This document shows, one piece after another, positions 34,741-45,252 of a stretch of DNA of 46,966 bases. Every line of letters starts with the position of its first letter. Position 1 is the first letter of the stretch. The notes under the pieces are model-generated. The model was not told where the DNA came from and made no database searches. It saw only the letters and a program-made list of their open reading frames with translations. Origin of the DNA: Armatimonadota bacterium (GTDB lineage Bacteria > Bacteroidota > Ignavibacteria > OLB7); contig JADZEY010000007.1 in the NCBI GenBank assembly GCA_020850315.1, positions 1 to 46,966 of the forward strand, written 5' to 3'. The translations under genes and the position numbers were made by a program.

Positions 34741-34790
34741 AACAAAGGCGCGCACCACTCTCTGGTACGCGCCTTTGTTAGTATTTCTAC
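34741..34790. terminator. Terminator downstream of the TSP3-OmpA gene
   Basis: 12-bp arm AACAAAGGCGCG / CGCGCCTTTGTT, one mismatch, then ACCA / TGGT around a CTCTC loop; plus side is followed by AGTATTTC. The outer arms give U-rich 3' ends on both strands. Confidence 0.8.
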
Positions 34791-34960
34791 ATCACCCCAG
34801 CGTCGGCTGCTGGCGGTTACTCACCGACCTTACGCACCTGCCCTCGTTCGCTGCTGGCCCTCACCCCGGCCCTCTCACAAGCGGGTGATGCTACTATTTC
34901 CACTCCATTGGTCGGGTGGGAGAGAGAGCCAAAGCCGAAAAGGGATTTCGATGCTTCGCT

Positions 34961-35004
34961 GTTCCACCGGACATCACCCTCCGCTCATGCTGAGCTTGTC
35001 GAAG
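34961..35004 (-). repeat. Interspersed 45-bp repeat, copy B
   Basis: The reverse complement of this segment matches 8556-8600: CTTCGAC, GCTCAGCATGAGCGGAGGGT and GGTGGAAC are shared, with one indel and a few substitutions. Confidence 0.8.
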
Positions 35005-35063
35005 CAAGCCAGTGAACGAGCAAGTGTGCACTTTCCAAGTTCTGCGTAAGGTGAGTGACTCAA

Positions 35064-35888
35064 TCACTGTGCCCGTTCGGCTTTCACCAAGTTCATCTCG
35101 AACCCAGCAATAAAGTACGGCTGGCTTGCGCCCACAAGGTTCAGCGAGACGGTTTTGCTATCCATTGCCCATTTCACCAGACCGCTTTCCAGATCGAAAT
35201 CGTAGTGCAGCACCATCGAATCGCTAAGAATTGCTGGCGCGGTTGGATTGCTTACGCTTTTGGCTTCGGCGGTCATGGTGTGGTCGGTGCTGAACAACGC
35301 GGTGAAGGTTCCGGCAGGAACCGTTGCGTTCCGCTTGGAGCGGCCCAGATGCTGTGCGTTCATCTCGGCAGAAATGGCGGTGGAGCCAATCAGGGGAAGG
35401 TCCACGGTTGTGGCTGTCTTAAACGCCGATACCCACGTCAGTGCGTTGCTGCTTTTGGTGTCGCTGACCTTTGCCCAGCTTTTTGGCAGTTGGGAAATAA
35501 ACGGGCGAATTGTTTCGGGAAACCGCTTCAGCACTTCGCCAACGGCATCGTATTGATGGACTGTTCCATCGGCGTTGGTTTGCAGATAGATAGTGTCACG
35601 TCCGGTTTGGGTTGTGCCATCGGCAGCAAAATAGATCTGGTCAATTTTAGCAACGTTCGTCTTCCCTTCGTAGCTGGCCGATAGCTCAAGCACAGTCCAC
35701 GTCCGCATGGTTTTGGTGGCGGTAACTGCTGCTTGGCTGGCATCACGGTCATAGACCTCGTAGGTGTATTTATCGTTCTTCTTTGCTTCAAACGACTTGT
35801 TGACATCCACCGTTACGGGGTCGTCGCCGCAGCCAGCAATGCCGATCATCAATAGGCTTGCCGAAGCAAGCGCGAGCAGGTTTTTCAT
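35064..35888 (-). CDS. Predicted lipoprotein, unknown function
   Basis: 274 aa from the ATG at 35888. MKNLLALASASLLMIGIAGC is a lipoprotein signal with lipobox IAGC, followed by GDDPVTVDV. The mature part is beta-rich, rich in Thr/Ser/Asp, with phrases DKYTYEVYDRD, VTATKTMRTWTVLELSASYEG and LHYDFDLESGLVKWAMDSKTV. This resembles the outer-surface lipoproteins (DUF-type 'lipocalin-like' sheets) of Bacteroidota; no catalytic motif is seen. The longer frame to 36047 adds a region without signal-peptide character. It is downstream of mdh with a gap of about 180 bp. Confidence 0.75.
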   Translation of the reverse strand: MKNLLALASASLLMIGIAGCGDDPVTVDVNKSFEAKKNDKYTYEVYDRDASQAAVTATKTMRTWTVLELSASYEGKTNVAKIDQIYFAADGTTQTGRDTIYLQTNADGTVHQYDAVGEVLKRFPETIRPFISQLPKSWAKVSDTKSSNALTWVSAFKTATTVDLPLIGSTAISAEMNAQHLGRSKRNATVPAGTFTALFSTDHTMTAEAKSVSNPTAPAILSDSMVLHYDFDLESGLVKWAMDSKTVSLNLVGASQPYFIAGFEMNLVKAERAQ

Positions 35889-36067
35889 CAGTTGGTTGGT
35901 TTGTTGTTGGTTTATGGATACGCTAACAAGTATGTTCTTGGCTCTGGGGGAATCCGATCTCCGTTGCTGGTTCACTATGTTCGTAGCTTGTTTATCGGTT
36001 GCCAGCCATAGTGACACAGCTTGGCGAAATTGGATAACACACCCCATATGTTTTTCTAGCTGGGCGG

Positions 36068-36991
36068 TTACTCCGGCAACCGTGCAATGTTATCGCGGAC
36101 TACTTGCGCCGAGCGTTTCAGCGCCACCCGCTCTTCTTCTAACAGGTCAATCTGCACAATTTCTTCAATCCCGTCCCGCCCCAATTTTGCTGGAACCCCC
36201 AACACAACATCCCGAAGGCCATACTCCCCTTGCAGTAAGGTTGCGCACGGAAGTATCCGGCGTTTGTCGCGGATGATTGACTCCACCATTGCCGTGATTG
36301 CTGCCGCCGGAGCGTAGTAGGCCGAGCTGGTTTTCAGAAGGTCAATGATCTCGCTTCCGGCGTTGCGGGTGCGTTCAACAATGGCCGCAATCCGTTCGGG
36401 GGGAAGCAGATGCGCCACGGGGATCCCGGCAACCGAAGCATACCGAACCAGTGGAACCATTGCGTCGCCGTGGCTGCCAACCACCAGCGCGTCAACATCC
36501 TCCACCCCGGCATGAAGCTCTTGCGCAATAAAGGAGCGAAGCCGTGTGGAGTCAAGCACACCGGACATTCCAATCACGCGGCGGCGATCTAAGCCGCTGG
36601 CACGCAACGCCACCCACGTCATCTCATCCACCGGATTGGAGACGGTGATAAGGATTGCGTTTGGCGAGCGGGCAACAATTTGCCGAGCAACGTCGCGGAC
36701 TGTTTCGGCATTGCGGGCAAGAAGGTCGTCGCGGCTCATCCCCGCTTTCCGTGCCAGCCCGGCGGTGATCACCACGATATCGGAGCCTGCCGTGGCATCG
36801 TAGTTGGTTGCGCCGGTGATGCGGCAATCGCTTTCAATCAGCGGGGCGGCTTGCTGCATATCCAACGCCTTACCGTAGGCCAGCCCAGGGACAACATCCA
36901 CCAGTACCACTTCGCGGGCAAGCTCCAGCGCGTACATCCGCTGCGCGGCGGTGGCACCAACGTTCCCGGCTCCAACTATCGAGACTTTCAT
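36068..36991 (-). CDS. mdh: Malate dehydrogenase (LDH-like type)
   Basis: 307 aa from the ATG at 36991. NAD+-dependent oxidation of L-malate in the TCA cycle. Rossmann GAGNVGA at residues 7-13 and acidic VDVV bind NAD. GLARKAGMSRDDLLARN carries the two substrate arginines of the MDH type. SNPVDEMT follows, and GSHGDAMVPL has the catalytic histidine. This is the Chlorobiota/Bacteroidota LDH-like MDH group by sequence. An upstream ATG (37282) would add about 97 unconserved residues. Confidence 0.95.
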   Translation of the reverse strand: MKVSIVGAGNVGATAAQRMYALELAREVVLVDVVPGLAYGKALDMQQAAPLIESDCRITGATNYDATAGSDIVVITAGLARKAGMSRDDLLARNAETVRDVARQIVARSPNAILITVSNPVDEMTWVALRASGLDRRRVIGMSGVLDSTRLRSFIAQELHAGVEDVDALVVGSHGDAMVPLVRYASVAGIPVAHLLPPERIAAIVERTRNAGSEIIDLLKTSSAYYAPAAAITAMVESIIRDKRRILPCATLLQGEYGLRDVVLGVPAKLGRDGIEEIVQIDLLEEERVALKRSAQVVRDNIARLPE

Positions 36992-37098
36992 GCAGGCTAT
37001 CCTTTTGAATTTCAAGAATTGGGGGGCGAAACTACAACTTCTCCTGCCAAGAAAACGCAACCGGGCAACGCCTATTCTACCGATTGCTCCGCCATATC

Positions 37099-40000
37099 CT
37101 ACTTTTTCACCACTATCCCTTTCCGTCCGTTCACCTTCACGAAGTAGGTTCCGGCAGGAAGCGATTGAAGGTTCAGCGTGGCACTCTGCTGGCCATGCAG
37201 AGTGGGTTGCAGCAACACTTGCCGCCCTTCGGAATCGGTGACACGGATCACCGATTCCTGTCCGGTTGCGTCCGGCTTCCATCTGAGTTCCACAAACTGG
37301 CTTGCTGGGTTTGGATGGATGCTGATGTCGGTTCCTTCACTCTCTTCTTCCTTCTCTTCTACCCCCAGCGCCGATTGGCCGTTTCCGCTGACGATCAACT
37401 GCAATGCCGAGGTCACTCCATCGCCACCGAAGGTCACGGTTTCGCGGTCGGGGTCGGCACGCTGCGCCATGCTTGGATTCGGTTGCCAGCCGTTGCTGTG
37501 GTCGTCAACGCCACGGCTCCAGAGCCGGAAATTGTTTGGTCGGTCGCCCTTGCTAACGTCGGCGAACTGGCTGAACAGAAGGCTATCCAGGGTGAACTGA
37601 TTGTTCTTCCCCCAGTTGCGGACAATCCAGTAGTTGTTGGCAAACCGCTCGGTTCCGTTCGGTAGGCTATCGGGGGATGCCGCAAGGTGATACACAGCCA
37701 CCTCACCATCGGGATACGTTCCACCAGTTGGCGGCAGATAGAGACTTAGCCCGGCAGTGTCGAACTTTTGCTGGCCACCATTGCTGATGCTTAGGCGTTG
37801 GCTTGCCCCAACGGCCACCGGCGCGGTGGACTCCACCCGAATCCCCCCAGCATTCACCGCGTGGGTTCCGCCCACCCGGTTGAACACCCGCTCCTGGCCC
37901 CGCTCGTTGAACTGGTAGTAAGCCGTCAACCCCTGCGCCCCATTCTGGGAGGTGTTGCGGGGAATCAGGTGCATCATCTCCCGTATCTCGGCTTGGCTTA
38001 ACGTGCGGTTGTAGATTTTCAGCTCGTCAATCTCCCCCTGGAAATTCCCCCCTTGCCCGGGCAGTCCGCCGCCAAGCTCGAACAGAGTTTCGGAAAGATT
38101 GAATCCTGTAAAATCCCCCTTGTACGTCCAAGCCTCGCCGTTGCGGTACAGGGTTGCTTGATCCGGCTGGATGGTGATTGCCACGTGAATCCATTTGGCG
38201 GTGTCAAGATTGAATGGAGAAGTGAGCTGGTAGGGAACGCCACGCCAGTAGAAGGTGAGGTTGGTGTTGGCGCGGTATCCCATGAACGCGAACCCGAACC
38301 CAAACCCAACGTTGCTTCCCCAGTTGGTCAGTAGTTGCGAGAACGATTTCTGGATAGTATCCAACTTCACCCACGCTGCCACGGTCAGCCCTGTGGCGCC
38401 GCTCAGTTCGGGAATTGGATCAAGCATGGCAGCATCCGATCGGCTTCCCAAGTCCAGGGCAAGGCCAGCAACGGAATCCAGGTCGCATTGGCTTTCGCGG
38501 ACTTCGATCATCTGGTTAATGGCGCGGGTGCTGGTTCCGGCGGGGTTCTTCACCGTAAGGCTTACGCTGTAAATTCCCGGCTTCCCGAACACTACTTTTG
38601 GGTTCCGTGCCGAACGTGAGCTTACCCACGCCGCGCCGGGGAACTCCCATTGCCATGTTGCGCCAGTGTGGTTCAGTGCCGAGTAATCTTCAAAGTAGAA
38701 GGTGTCGCGCGGGCAGGTGCTGATAAGTTTGTCGGCCATTGGCTGGGCAAGCGGCTTGGATGGCTCGAAGAGTGCGGTTTCCCAAATCCCCATGTTGCTG
38801 CCGGAACGGAGCTTGCCGTCGCGGTAGAAAATTTTCAGCCCGCGCGTGTAGTGGCTTACCGGAAGGCCAGTCCCTACCGGCTCCCAGTTATTCAGGGCGT
38901 TGTTGCGGTAGAAGATTTTTCCGCCATCGCAGGCGATATACACACCATCATCAGTCCCCAGCTGGTGAACGATGTCGCTGATGTTGTAGTCCTGCATGGC
39001 CGCTGTGGTAAGGTTCGTCCAAGTCTGGCCGCCGTCGCTGGTTTTGAAGATTGTTCGCCCCGTTGCGGCATAGCGGTAGGCAACCCACAGCACGTTCGGG
39101 TCGGTTCCGCTAAGGGCAATGTTGCTAACGCGGCGGTCGCGCCCGGTGGTGGCTGGGGGATTGGTGAGCTTGCTCCAATTTTTCCCACCGTCGCTTGTGC
39201 GCCAGATTGCGCCGTCGGTGCGGGCGTTCGAACGCTCGGTGACGTAGATCACATCGGGGTTGCTGCGGCTGATCTCGATATGCTCCATGGCTGCCTCGGT
39301 ATCGGGGCTGGCAAAGATTGAGTCGTAGTTTGCGCCATTGCTCATGCTGCGCCAGATGGTGTTGCCGCTGCCAATCCAGACGATGCTGTAGCAACGCGGA
39401 TCCCATGCCATTTCGCTGTACTCCATCAACCAGTAACTTTCGTTGGGCCACTTGCCGGTCGGGAAGTGGGTTGCCCGCTGGTCGAAGGCTGGGGGGATGA
39501 CGTAGCCGCCAATGTCGCTGTAGTAGGTTCGCCGTGGGTTGCCGGGGTTCACGTAGCCGGTTGCGGCTTCCCCCCCGTCCATTCGCAGAAATCGCCCGCC
39601 ATAATTTTCGTGGATTGCGGTGTTGCCGTTGTGGTATCGCCCCCCCACCATCACGTCCTCGTTCCAGCCCATATCGAAGCCCCAAAAATCGGAGCCGTTC
39701 AATCCGTTGATGCGGGCTTCGGCATTTTTGGTGTCGGCAAAAAAATCGGTGGAAAGGGTGAACCCGCCGTCGGTGGCAATCCATGTTTCGCCGGCCAATG
39801 CCCGCATTTCTTGGATGTCGGGATGAATCGGGAACGGGCCAGTGTAGCCCCCAACCGCATCGAATTTTCCCCCACCGTTAGTGCTGCGGTAGGCACTGGT
39901 GGTGGCCACAATCAGATGGTCGGCATTCTGTGGCGAGGCAACGATGCTCAGATCGTAGTAGCCCTGGCCGTTGTTCATCTGCAAACTGTCGCTCTCACCA

Positions 40001-41094
40001 ATGGCGGCAATCGTCCAGGATTCCCCGCTGTTGCTGCTTTTCATCACCCGTGGGCCAGCATTGGTGAGAAGCACCGCGTAGATCCGTTTGGCATCGGCGG
40101 GGGTGACGGCCATTCTCCCTTCTCCCCCTGTCAATCCGGTGGGCCAGCCGTTGGTTCGTGGGGTGAAGGAGCCTCCCATATCGGTTGATTTCCAAGCCTC
40201 GTAGAACTTGGTGTCGGGGTTGTATTTCAGCACGTAGAGTTGGTTGGGGTCGGCGGTGTTGATCTCAAGATCGCTGACACCATCGGTCAGCACTTGGGTC
40301 CAATCTTGGCCAGCGTTGCTACTGCGGAACAGCCCCAAATTGCCCGCAGCAAAAATCATATTTGGTGCCGACGGGTGCACCTCGATGTCGTTCAACCACA
40401 GATCTTTCAGTGTGAACAGCGTAGCCCATGTTGTGCCCCCATCGGCGGTGCGGCGGATTGCGCCCGGCGCGCCCAAATAGACGATATCAGGGTTTGTTGG
40501 GTGGATGCTGATGGCCTCGGTTTGCAGCACATACTCCGCCCCAATCTGCTTCCATGTCTTCCCCTTATCCACCGTTTTGAAGATTGCTCCCGGCTCGGTT
40601 CCGCAGTACAGCACCGACGGATTGCTGCGGGAAATATCGAACCCATAGACGTTGGCCTGCCACGGACACGGGGCTTGGTCGGCTCTGCTCCCTTTTTCCC
40701 AGAAGGTCTCCATCGTCAAGTTTTTCCACGGGGTTAGGGCGCGTTGCAGTTGTGTGGACTCTATGTTTTTTGGACGGCGCATTGCCTCGATAGCATCGGC
40801 GGTTAGCCGGGCCACCGTTCCATCGGGTTGCATAAATGGCATGGCGGCCCGCCGCCAGCGCCGGTAAAATTTAGTCCAGTTGTTTTTGTGGAACTGGTGC
40901 GTGCGATAGTAGGCATCGTAGGCACTATCCAACTGCAAGGCGTTGATTGGTGGTTGGTACAGTAGCCGCGCCCATTCCGGCATATCAGCTTGCTGCGCAG
41001 GAAGTGTAAGCGGGTTGACGTACTGGGCAGCGGCCACCGAACCGCCGAACGAAGCCAACAGAAGTAGGCAGAAGGAAGAACGGAAGGAGAGCAT
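37099..41094 (-). CDS. Large T9SS cargo with BNR/VPS10-like repeats, PKD and LamG domains
   Basis: 1331 aa from the ATG at 41094, with a signal peptide (MLSFRSSFCLLLLASFGGSV, AAAQ). Residues about 100-790 contain many Asp-box/BNR motifs of the type S/T-x-D-x-G-x-(T/S)-W (VDKGKTW, ADGGTTW, NAGQDW, NSGESW, DGGKNW, DGGQTW), a seven- or ten-bladed VPS10/sialidase-like propeller. A PKD domain follows at about 815-890 (NPKVVFGKPGIYSVSLTV), then a LamG/concanavalin-like domain at about 900-1080 (GLTVAAWVKLD, WIHVAITIQPDQATLYRNGE). The last about 75 residues are a T9SS sorting domain (HPNPASQFVELRW ... LPAGTYFVKVNG, ending IVVKK). No sialidase catalytic residues were identified; it may bind glycans or protein. 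It is preceded by the marR terminator. Confidence 0.88.
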   Translation of the reverse strand: MLSFRSSFCLLLLASFGGSVAAAQYVNPLTLPAQQADMPEWARLLYQPPINALQLDSAYDAYYRTHQFHKNNWTKFYRRWRRAAMPFMQPDGTVARLTADAIEAMRRPKNIESTQLQRALTPWKNLTMETFWEKGSRADQAPCPWQANVYGFDISRSNPSVLYCGTEPGAIFKTVDKGKTWKQIGAEYVLQTEAISIHPTNPDIVYLGAPGAIRRTADGGTTWATLFTLKDLWLNDIEVHPSAPNMIFAAGNLGLFRSSNAGQDWTQVLTDGVSDLEINTADPNQLYVLKYNPDTKFYEAWKSTDMGGSFTPRTNGWPTGLTGGEGRMAVTPADAKRIYAVLLTNAGPRVMKSSNSGESWTIAAIGESDSLQMNNGQGYYDLSIVASPQNADHLIVATTSAYRSTNGGGKFDAVGGYTGPFPIHPDIQEMRALAGETWIATDGGFTLSTDFFADTKNAEARINGLNGSDFWGFDMGWNEDVMVGGRYHNGNTAIHENYGGRFLRMDGGEAATGYVNPGNPRRTYYSDIGGYVIPPAFDQRATHFPTGKWPNESYWLMEYSEMAWDPRCYSIVWIGSGNTIWRSMSNGANYDSIFASPDTEAAMEHIEISRSNPDVIYVTERSNARTDGAIWRTSDGGKNWSKLTNPPATTGRDRRVSNIALSGTDPNVLWVAYRYAATGRTIFKTSDGGQTWTNLTTAAMQDYNISDIVHQLGTDDGVYIACDGGKIFYRNNALNNWEPVGTGLPVSHYTRGLKIFYRDGKLRSGSNMGIWETALFEPSKPLAQPMADKLISTCPRDTFYFEDYSALNHTGATWQWEFPGAAWVSSRSARNPKVVFGKPGIYSVSLTVKNPAGTSTRAINQMIEVRESQCDLDSVAGLALDLGSRSDAAMLDPIPELSGATGLTVAAWVKLDTIQKSFSQLLTNWGSNVGFGFGFAFMGYRANTNLTFYWRGVPYQLTSPFNLDTAKWIHVAITIQPDQATLYRNGEAWTYKGDFTGFNLSETLFELGGGLPGQGGNFQGEIDELKIYNRTLSQAEIREMMHLIPRNTSQNGAQGLTAYYQFNERGQERVFNRVGGTHAVNAGGIRVESTAPVAVGASQRLSISNGGQQKFDTAGLSLYLPPTGGTYPDGEVAVYHLAASPDSLPNGTERFANNYWIVRNWGKNNQFTLDSLLFSQFADVSKGDRPNNFRLWSRGVDDHSNGWQPNPSMAQRADPDRETVTFGGDGVTSALQLIVSGNGQSALGVEEKEEESEGTDISIHPNPASQFVELRWKPDATGQESVIRVTDSEGRQVLLQPTLHGQQSATLNLQSLPAGTYFVKVNGRKGIVVKK

Positions 41095-41173
41095 AGTAGA
41101 TGCCGTGAATTGTTGAGTTGGTAGGGACATGGGAGGCTTGATGGAGGGAAGGAAGCGAACGAAGAAGCGGGAA

Positions 41174-41211
41174 CCAAAACGGAGCAACCCACAGCACAAT
41201 GGGCTGCTCCG
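41174..41211 (-). terminator. Terminator of the marR gene
   Basis: On the minus strand a 12-bp stem (CGGAGCAGCCCA / TGGGTTGCTCCG, one G-T pair) with an 8-nt loop is followed by TTTTGG. A further 9-bp inverted repeat (GATCTGGCT / AGCCAGATC) lies at 41231-41257, between this and the marR stop. Confidence 0.75.
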
Positions 41212-41268
41212 CATAACGTTACGAACGCATGATCTGGCTATCTGTGCAAGCCAGATCACCCCCTGGAA

Positions 41269-41673
41269 TTACGATTCCGGCAGCAGACTCAGCAGCTTTG
41301 GCGTGAGGAACTGAAGCTCGTAGTGATGAACTTCCCCCATTTTGTCTAGCACGGAATTCCCCTCTTTTGTCAACTTCACGAACACCTGCCGCCTGTCCTC
41401 TTTTCCCTGCTCGCGAACAACATACCCATGCAGTGCTAAACGATTCACCAGCCCCACCGTGCTGTGGTGCTTAATCTGCAATCGCTCGGCAAGGTCACCG
41501 ATAGTGCATGGCATCCGATCCGGCGCGCCCCGTAGCGCAAGAAGTGCCTGATGATGTTGCGGCGTCAAGCCTATCTCCATTGCTGCGTTCTCGCTGGCAC
41601 GCAGCAACTTCCGAAGGGCATGCCGAAACGCCGCCAGTGTCTGGAACTGATCATTCGACAGACGTTTGGCCAT
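41269..41673 (-). CDS. MarR family transcriptional regulator
   Basis: 134 aa. Winged helix-turn-helix visible at about 55-100: CTIGDLAERLQIKHHSTVGLVNRLALHGYVVREQGKEDRRQ, with the typical basic wing KEDRRQVFVKLT. N- and C-terminal helices for dimerisation flank it. Such regulators usually repress a divergent or adjacent gene in response to phenolic or antimicrobial ligands; here the neighbours are carB (upstream, same strand) and the T9SS gene downstream, and neither is an obvious target. It has its own terminator. Confidence 0.92.
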   Translation of the reverse strand: MAKRLSNDQFQTLAAFRHALRKLLRASENAAMEIGLTPQHHQALLALRGAPDRMPCTIGDLAERLQIKHHSTVGLVNRLALHGYVVREQGKEDRRQVFVKLTKEGNSVLDKMGEVHHYELQFLTPKLLSLLPES

Positions 41674-41760
41674 AGTAGGTTTTCCTCCTCAGTATTGGTT
41701 GAATGGCAGCCGAATATAGCAAAACATTAATGCGAGGCATACCAAGCAGAGCCGTAGCAG

Positions 41761-41797
41761 AAAAAAAAATAGGCCAGGGATTTCGCACCCCTGGCCT
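41761..41797 (-). terminator. Terminator of the pyrB-carB operon
   Basis: 9-bp stem AGGCCAGGG / CCCTGGCCT with a 9-nt loop, followed on the minus strand by nine T residues. It lies 45 bp after the carB stop. Confidence 0.9.
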
Positions 41798-41841
41798 GTT
41801 CACTATGTTTTTGCGACGTGCAGCCCGCTTTGCTTGCAAGG

Positions 41842-44800
41842 CTACGGGCGATACCATTCCTGCAATGACTGTACTTGCAGCTCCGATTCATTCAGCGAAC
41901 GGAGCCCGCTTAACGCAGCGGCTGCGGCACTGGCAGTGGTGATGAATGGAACTTTGTACTCCATCGAGACGGCCCCCATCGTTTTTTCATCATCGCGTGC
42001 TATCTCGCCGGAAGGAGTGTTGATAACCAAGCGAACTTGGCCATTGCGGATGTAATCCAACGCGTTCGGTTGCCCCTCCACAATCTTCAAAATTTTTGTG
42101 TTGGGGATACCTTCCTCGGTGAGAAACCGGCTGGTTCCATCGGTGGCAAGGATGGTGAAGCCAAGCTCGGCAAACCCGCGCAACGTTTCGGCAACGCGGG
42201 GGCGTTTGTCGTTATCGGAAAGCGTGGCGAAGATGGTTCCAGAGCTGGGCAGCCGGTTGCCGCTTGCGATTCGGGCCTTCACCACGGCAAGGCCGGTCAT
42301 CGAATCAATCCCCATCACCTCGCCGGTGGAACGCATCTCCGGCCCAAGAAACATTGAGGAACGGGGAAATTTGCTGAACGGGAACACCGATTCTTTCACG
42401 GAAACGTGATCCATTGCCATCGGCATATCACGCAGATTGAAGCTGGAAAGAGGCTCGCCAGCCATCACTCGTGCAGCAATTTTGGCGAAAGAAATCCCCG
42501 TGGCCTTGCTGACAAACGGGATGGTTCGGCTTGCGCGTGGGTTCACCTCCAACACATAGATAATGCCCCGCTGCATGGCAAACTGAATGTTCACCGGCCC
42601 AATCACATTCAGCCCCCGCGCCAGCTTGCGGGTGTAGGAAACCAGCGTCTCGAACTGCGCACGTTCGATGTTGTACGGCGGCAACACACAACTGGAATCG
42701 CCGGAATGCACCCCGGCTTCTTCGATATGCTGCATGATGCCGCCAATCACCACATCGCTGCCGTCGGCCACCGCGTCCACATCAAATTCGAAGGCTTTTT
42801 CCAGGAAATGATCTATCAGCACCGGATGATCGGGTGAGACCTGCGCGGCGGTCTGCATGTACTCGCGGATACGCTCTGGCCGGTAGCAAATCTCCATTGC
42901 CCGCCCCCCCAACACGTAGCTTGGGCGAACCAGCACTGGGTATCCAACACGCTCGGCAATGGCAACGGCTTCTTCCTGACTGGTGGCGGTTCCCCATGCT
43001 GGGACAGGGATGTTCAGCTGGGTGATAAGCTCCCCAAATCGCTGGCGATCCTCGGCCAAATCAATCCCTTCCGAGGAGGTTCCAAGTATCCGCACACCAG
43101 CGGCTTCCAACGGTTTTGCCAGCTTCAGTGGGGTTTGGCCACCGAAGGAGACAATCACCCCTTCCGGCTGCTCGTGTTCGATGATGTTCATCACATCCTC
43201 GAAGGTCAGTGGCTCGAAGTAGAGTTTGTCGGTGACATCGTAGTCGGTGCTGACGGTTTCCGGATTGCAATTCACCATAATGACTTCATACCCCTGCTCC
43301 CGCAAGGCCATCACCGCATGGACGCAGCAGTAATCGAACTCAATCCCCTGCCCAATCCGGTTGGGCCCGCCCCCCAGAATAATCACCGTGCGGCGGTCGG
43401 AGCGGACTGACTCGTTCTCTTCTTCGTAGGTGGAGTAGTGATACGGGGTGAAGGCTTGGAACTCGGCAGCGCAGGTGTCAACGGTTTTGAACACCGGGGT
43501 GATGCCAAGCGATTTCCGCAAGGCGCGGATATCCAACTCGGTGCGGTTCCACAGCCACGCAATCTGGCGGTCGCTGAAGCCAAACTGCTTTGCTTGCCAG
43601 ATCAATTCCCGCAGATCTTCGGCAGCGGGTGCGCCTGCGGCGGCAGCCTGGTGGGGAACGATTGCTTGCGCAGATTCGGCGGCATCGCGCAGCTGCTGCT
43701 CCATCTCCACAATCTGCGCCATCTGGTCAACGAACCACGGGTCATAGGCAGCAATCCGGAAAATTTCTTGGATGGACACCCCCAGCTTCAGCGCGTCGTA
43801 GATATCGAAAATGGAGGTGGAGGTCCGTTTGGCAAGCCGTGTTTTTGTGTCGGCGCGGGCGGACTCCAATTCGGCCTCGGTCATCGTGGCGATGTTGTAG
43901 CGATCCTTCCCATCGGCTCCCAGCCCGTAGCGATCTTGCTCAAGCGAGCGAATCGCTTTCTGCAGAGCTTCCTTGAACGTTCGGCCAAAGGCCATTGCTT
44001 CGCCAACCGATTTCATCTGCACGCCAAGCTGATCTTCCACCCCTTTGAACTTCGGGAAATCCCAGCGGGGAATCTTCACCACAACGTAGTCAATGGTTGG
44101 CTCGAAGCTGGCAGGGGTTAGGCGGGTGATGTCGTTCGGGATTTCATCAAGGGTGTAGCCAATGGCCAGCTTGGCAGCAATTTTTGCGATTGGGAAACCG
44201 GTGGCTTTGGAGGCCAGCGCCGACGAGCGGGAAACGCGGGGGTTCATCTCAATTACAATCAGGCGGCCATCGTCTGGGTTCTGGGCAAACTGGACGTTAG
44301 ACCCGCCGGTCTCCACGCCGATTTCTCGCATAATTCGGATTGCAGCATCGCGCATCCGGTGATACTCACGGTCGGTAAGGGTTTGGGCTGGTGTGCAGGT
44401 GATCGAGTCGCCGGTGTGAACCCCCATTGGATCCACGTTTTCGATGGAGCAGATGATGGTGACGTTATCTTTTTTGTCGCGCATCACCTCTAGCTCATAT
44501 TCTTTCCATCCAATGATTGACTCCTCAACCAGCACCCGATGGATGGGGGAAGCGTTCAGTCCGAACTCCAATTTTTGGCGGTACTCCTCCATGTTGTAGG
44601 CCACGCCGCCGCCGGTTCCGCCCAGTGTGAAGGAAGGGCGAATAATTGCGGGGAAGCCGATTTGTTGAACAACCTCCACACCTTGCTCGAGAGTTTCCAC
44701 AAAGCCGCCACGCGCCATTTCCAGGCCGGCATTGTTCATTGCTTCCAGAAAGAGCTCGCGATCTTCCGCTTTTTTGATCGCTTGCAGATTTGCGCCAATC

Positions 44801-45144
44801 ATCTCCACGCCGTACCGTTCCAACACCCCTTGCTCGGCGGCTTCCACAGCAACGTTCAGTGCGGTTTGGCCCCCCATTGTTGGAAGCAGCGCATCGGGGC
44901 GTTCTTTGGCGATGATCTTCTCCAGGAACTCGACCGTTATCGGCTCAACGTAGGTAGCATCGGCGATGTCGGGATCGGTCATGATTGTTGCTGGGTTGGA
45001 GTTCAGCAGAACCACTCGCAACCCTTCCTCGCGCAAGACGCGGCAAGCCTGTGTGCCGGAATAATCGAACTCGCAGGCCTGGCCAATAACGATGGGGCCG
45101 GAGCCAAGGATCAGAACAGAACGGATGTCGGTGCGTTTTGGCAT
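41842..45144 (-). CDS. carB: Carbamoyl-phosphate synthase large subunit
   Basis: 1100 aa, full length. It makes carbamoyl phosphate from ammonia/glutamine, bicarbonate and 2 ATP for pyrimidine (and arginine) synthesis, with a CarA partner that is not in this window. The first ATP-grasp half starts [20 protein letters not shown]. The second half restarts at [20 protein letters not shown]. The C-terminal MGS-like allosteric domain contains [15 protein letters not shown] and INTPSG. It is the last gene of pyrB-orf-carB, with a strong terminator behind it. The start at 45144 is [10 protein letters not shown], normal for CarB. Confidence 0.98.
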   Translation of the reverse strand: MPKRTDIRSVLILGSGPIVIGQACEFDYSGTQACRVLREEGLRVVLLNSNPATIMTDPDIADATYVEPITVEFLEKIIAKERPDALLPTMGGQTALNVAVEAAEQGVLERYGVEMIGANLQAIKKAEDRELFLEAMNNAGLEMARGGFVETLEQGVEVVQQIGFPAIIRPSFTLGGTGGGVAYNMEEYRQKLEFGLNASPIHRVLVEESIIGWKEYELEVMRDKKDNVTIICSIENVDPMGVHTGDSITCTPAQTLTDREYHRMRDAAIRIMREIGVETGGSNVQFAQNPDDGRLIVIEMNPRVSRSSALASKATGFPIAKIAAKLAIGYTLDEIPNDITRLTPASFEPTIDYVVVKIPRWDFPKFKGVEDQLGVQMKSVGEAMAFGRTFKEALQKAIRSLEQDRYGLGADGKDRYNIATMTEAELESARADTKTRLAKRTSTSIFDIYDALKLGVSIQEIFRIAAYDPWFVDQMAQIVEMEQQLRDAAESAQAIVPHQAAAAGAPAAEDLRELIWQAKQFGFSDRQIAWLWNRTELDIRALRKSLGITPVFKTVDTCAAEFQAFTPYHYSTYEEENESVRSDRRTVIILGGGPNRIGQGIEFDYCCVHAVMALREQGYEVIMVNCNPETVSTDYDVTDKLYFEPLTFEDVMNIIEHEQPEGVIVSFGGQTPLKLAKPLEAAGVRILGTSSEGIDLAEDRQRFGELITQLNIPVPAWGTATSQEEAVAIAERVGYPVLVRPSYVLGGRAMEICYRPERIREYMQTAAQVSPDHPVLIDHFLEKAFEFDVDAVADGSDVVIGGIMQHIEEAGVHSGDSSCVLPPYNIERAQFETLVSYTRKLARGLNVIGPVNIQFAMQRGIIYVLEVNPRASRTIPFVSKATGISFAKIAARVMAGEPLSSFNLRDMPMAMDHVSVKESVFPFSKFPRSSMFLGPEMRSTGEVMGIDSMTGLAVVKARIASGNRLPSSGTIFATLSDNDKRPRVAETLRGFAELGFTILATDGTSRFLTEEGIPNTKILKIVEGQPNALDYIRNGQVRLVINTPSGEIARDDEKTMGAVSMEYKVPFITTASAAAAALSGLRSLNESELQVQSLQEWYRP

Positions 45145-45252
45145 GGAAGCTTTGTATGAAAAAGGTGTTCAATGGCGTTGATAGAAGGGATGCGGGCCGG
45201 CACACGGCAGCACCCCAAACGGCAACAGAAGCAGGCCGCAGTGTGCGGAACC

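Larger units (their letters stand above)
34686..35063. other. Intergenic region with terminator and repeats
   Basis: 378 bp without a gene between convergent units. It holds a strong terminator (34741-34790), a stretch with repeat-like words (CCTCACCCCGGCCCTCTC near 34859, GGGTGGGAGAGAGAGCC near 34914), and copy B of the interspersed repeat (34961-35004). AGTGACTCAATCACT near 35051 is a small inverted repeat. Confidence 0.6.

Noticed and set aside
34840..34935. REP-like inverted words CCTCACCCCGGCCCTCTC and GGGTGGGAGAGAGAGCC
   Set aside because: Pairing is imperfect and only one copy occurs in the window, so I list it only as content of the intergenic region.
36992..37282. N-terminal extension of malate dehydrogenase
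   Set aside because: The family starts at the Rossmann strand MKVSIVGAGNVGA; the extension overlaps the end of the convergently read T9SS gene region and is unconserved.
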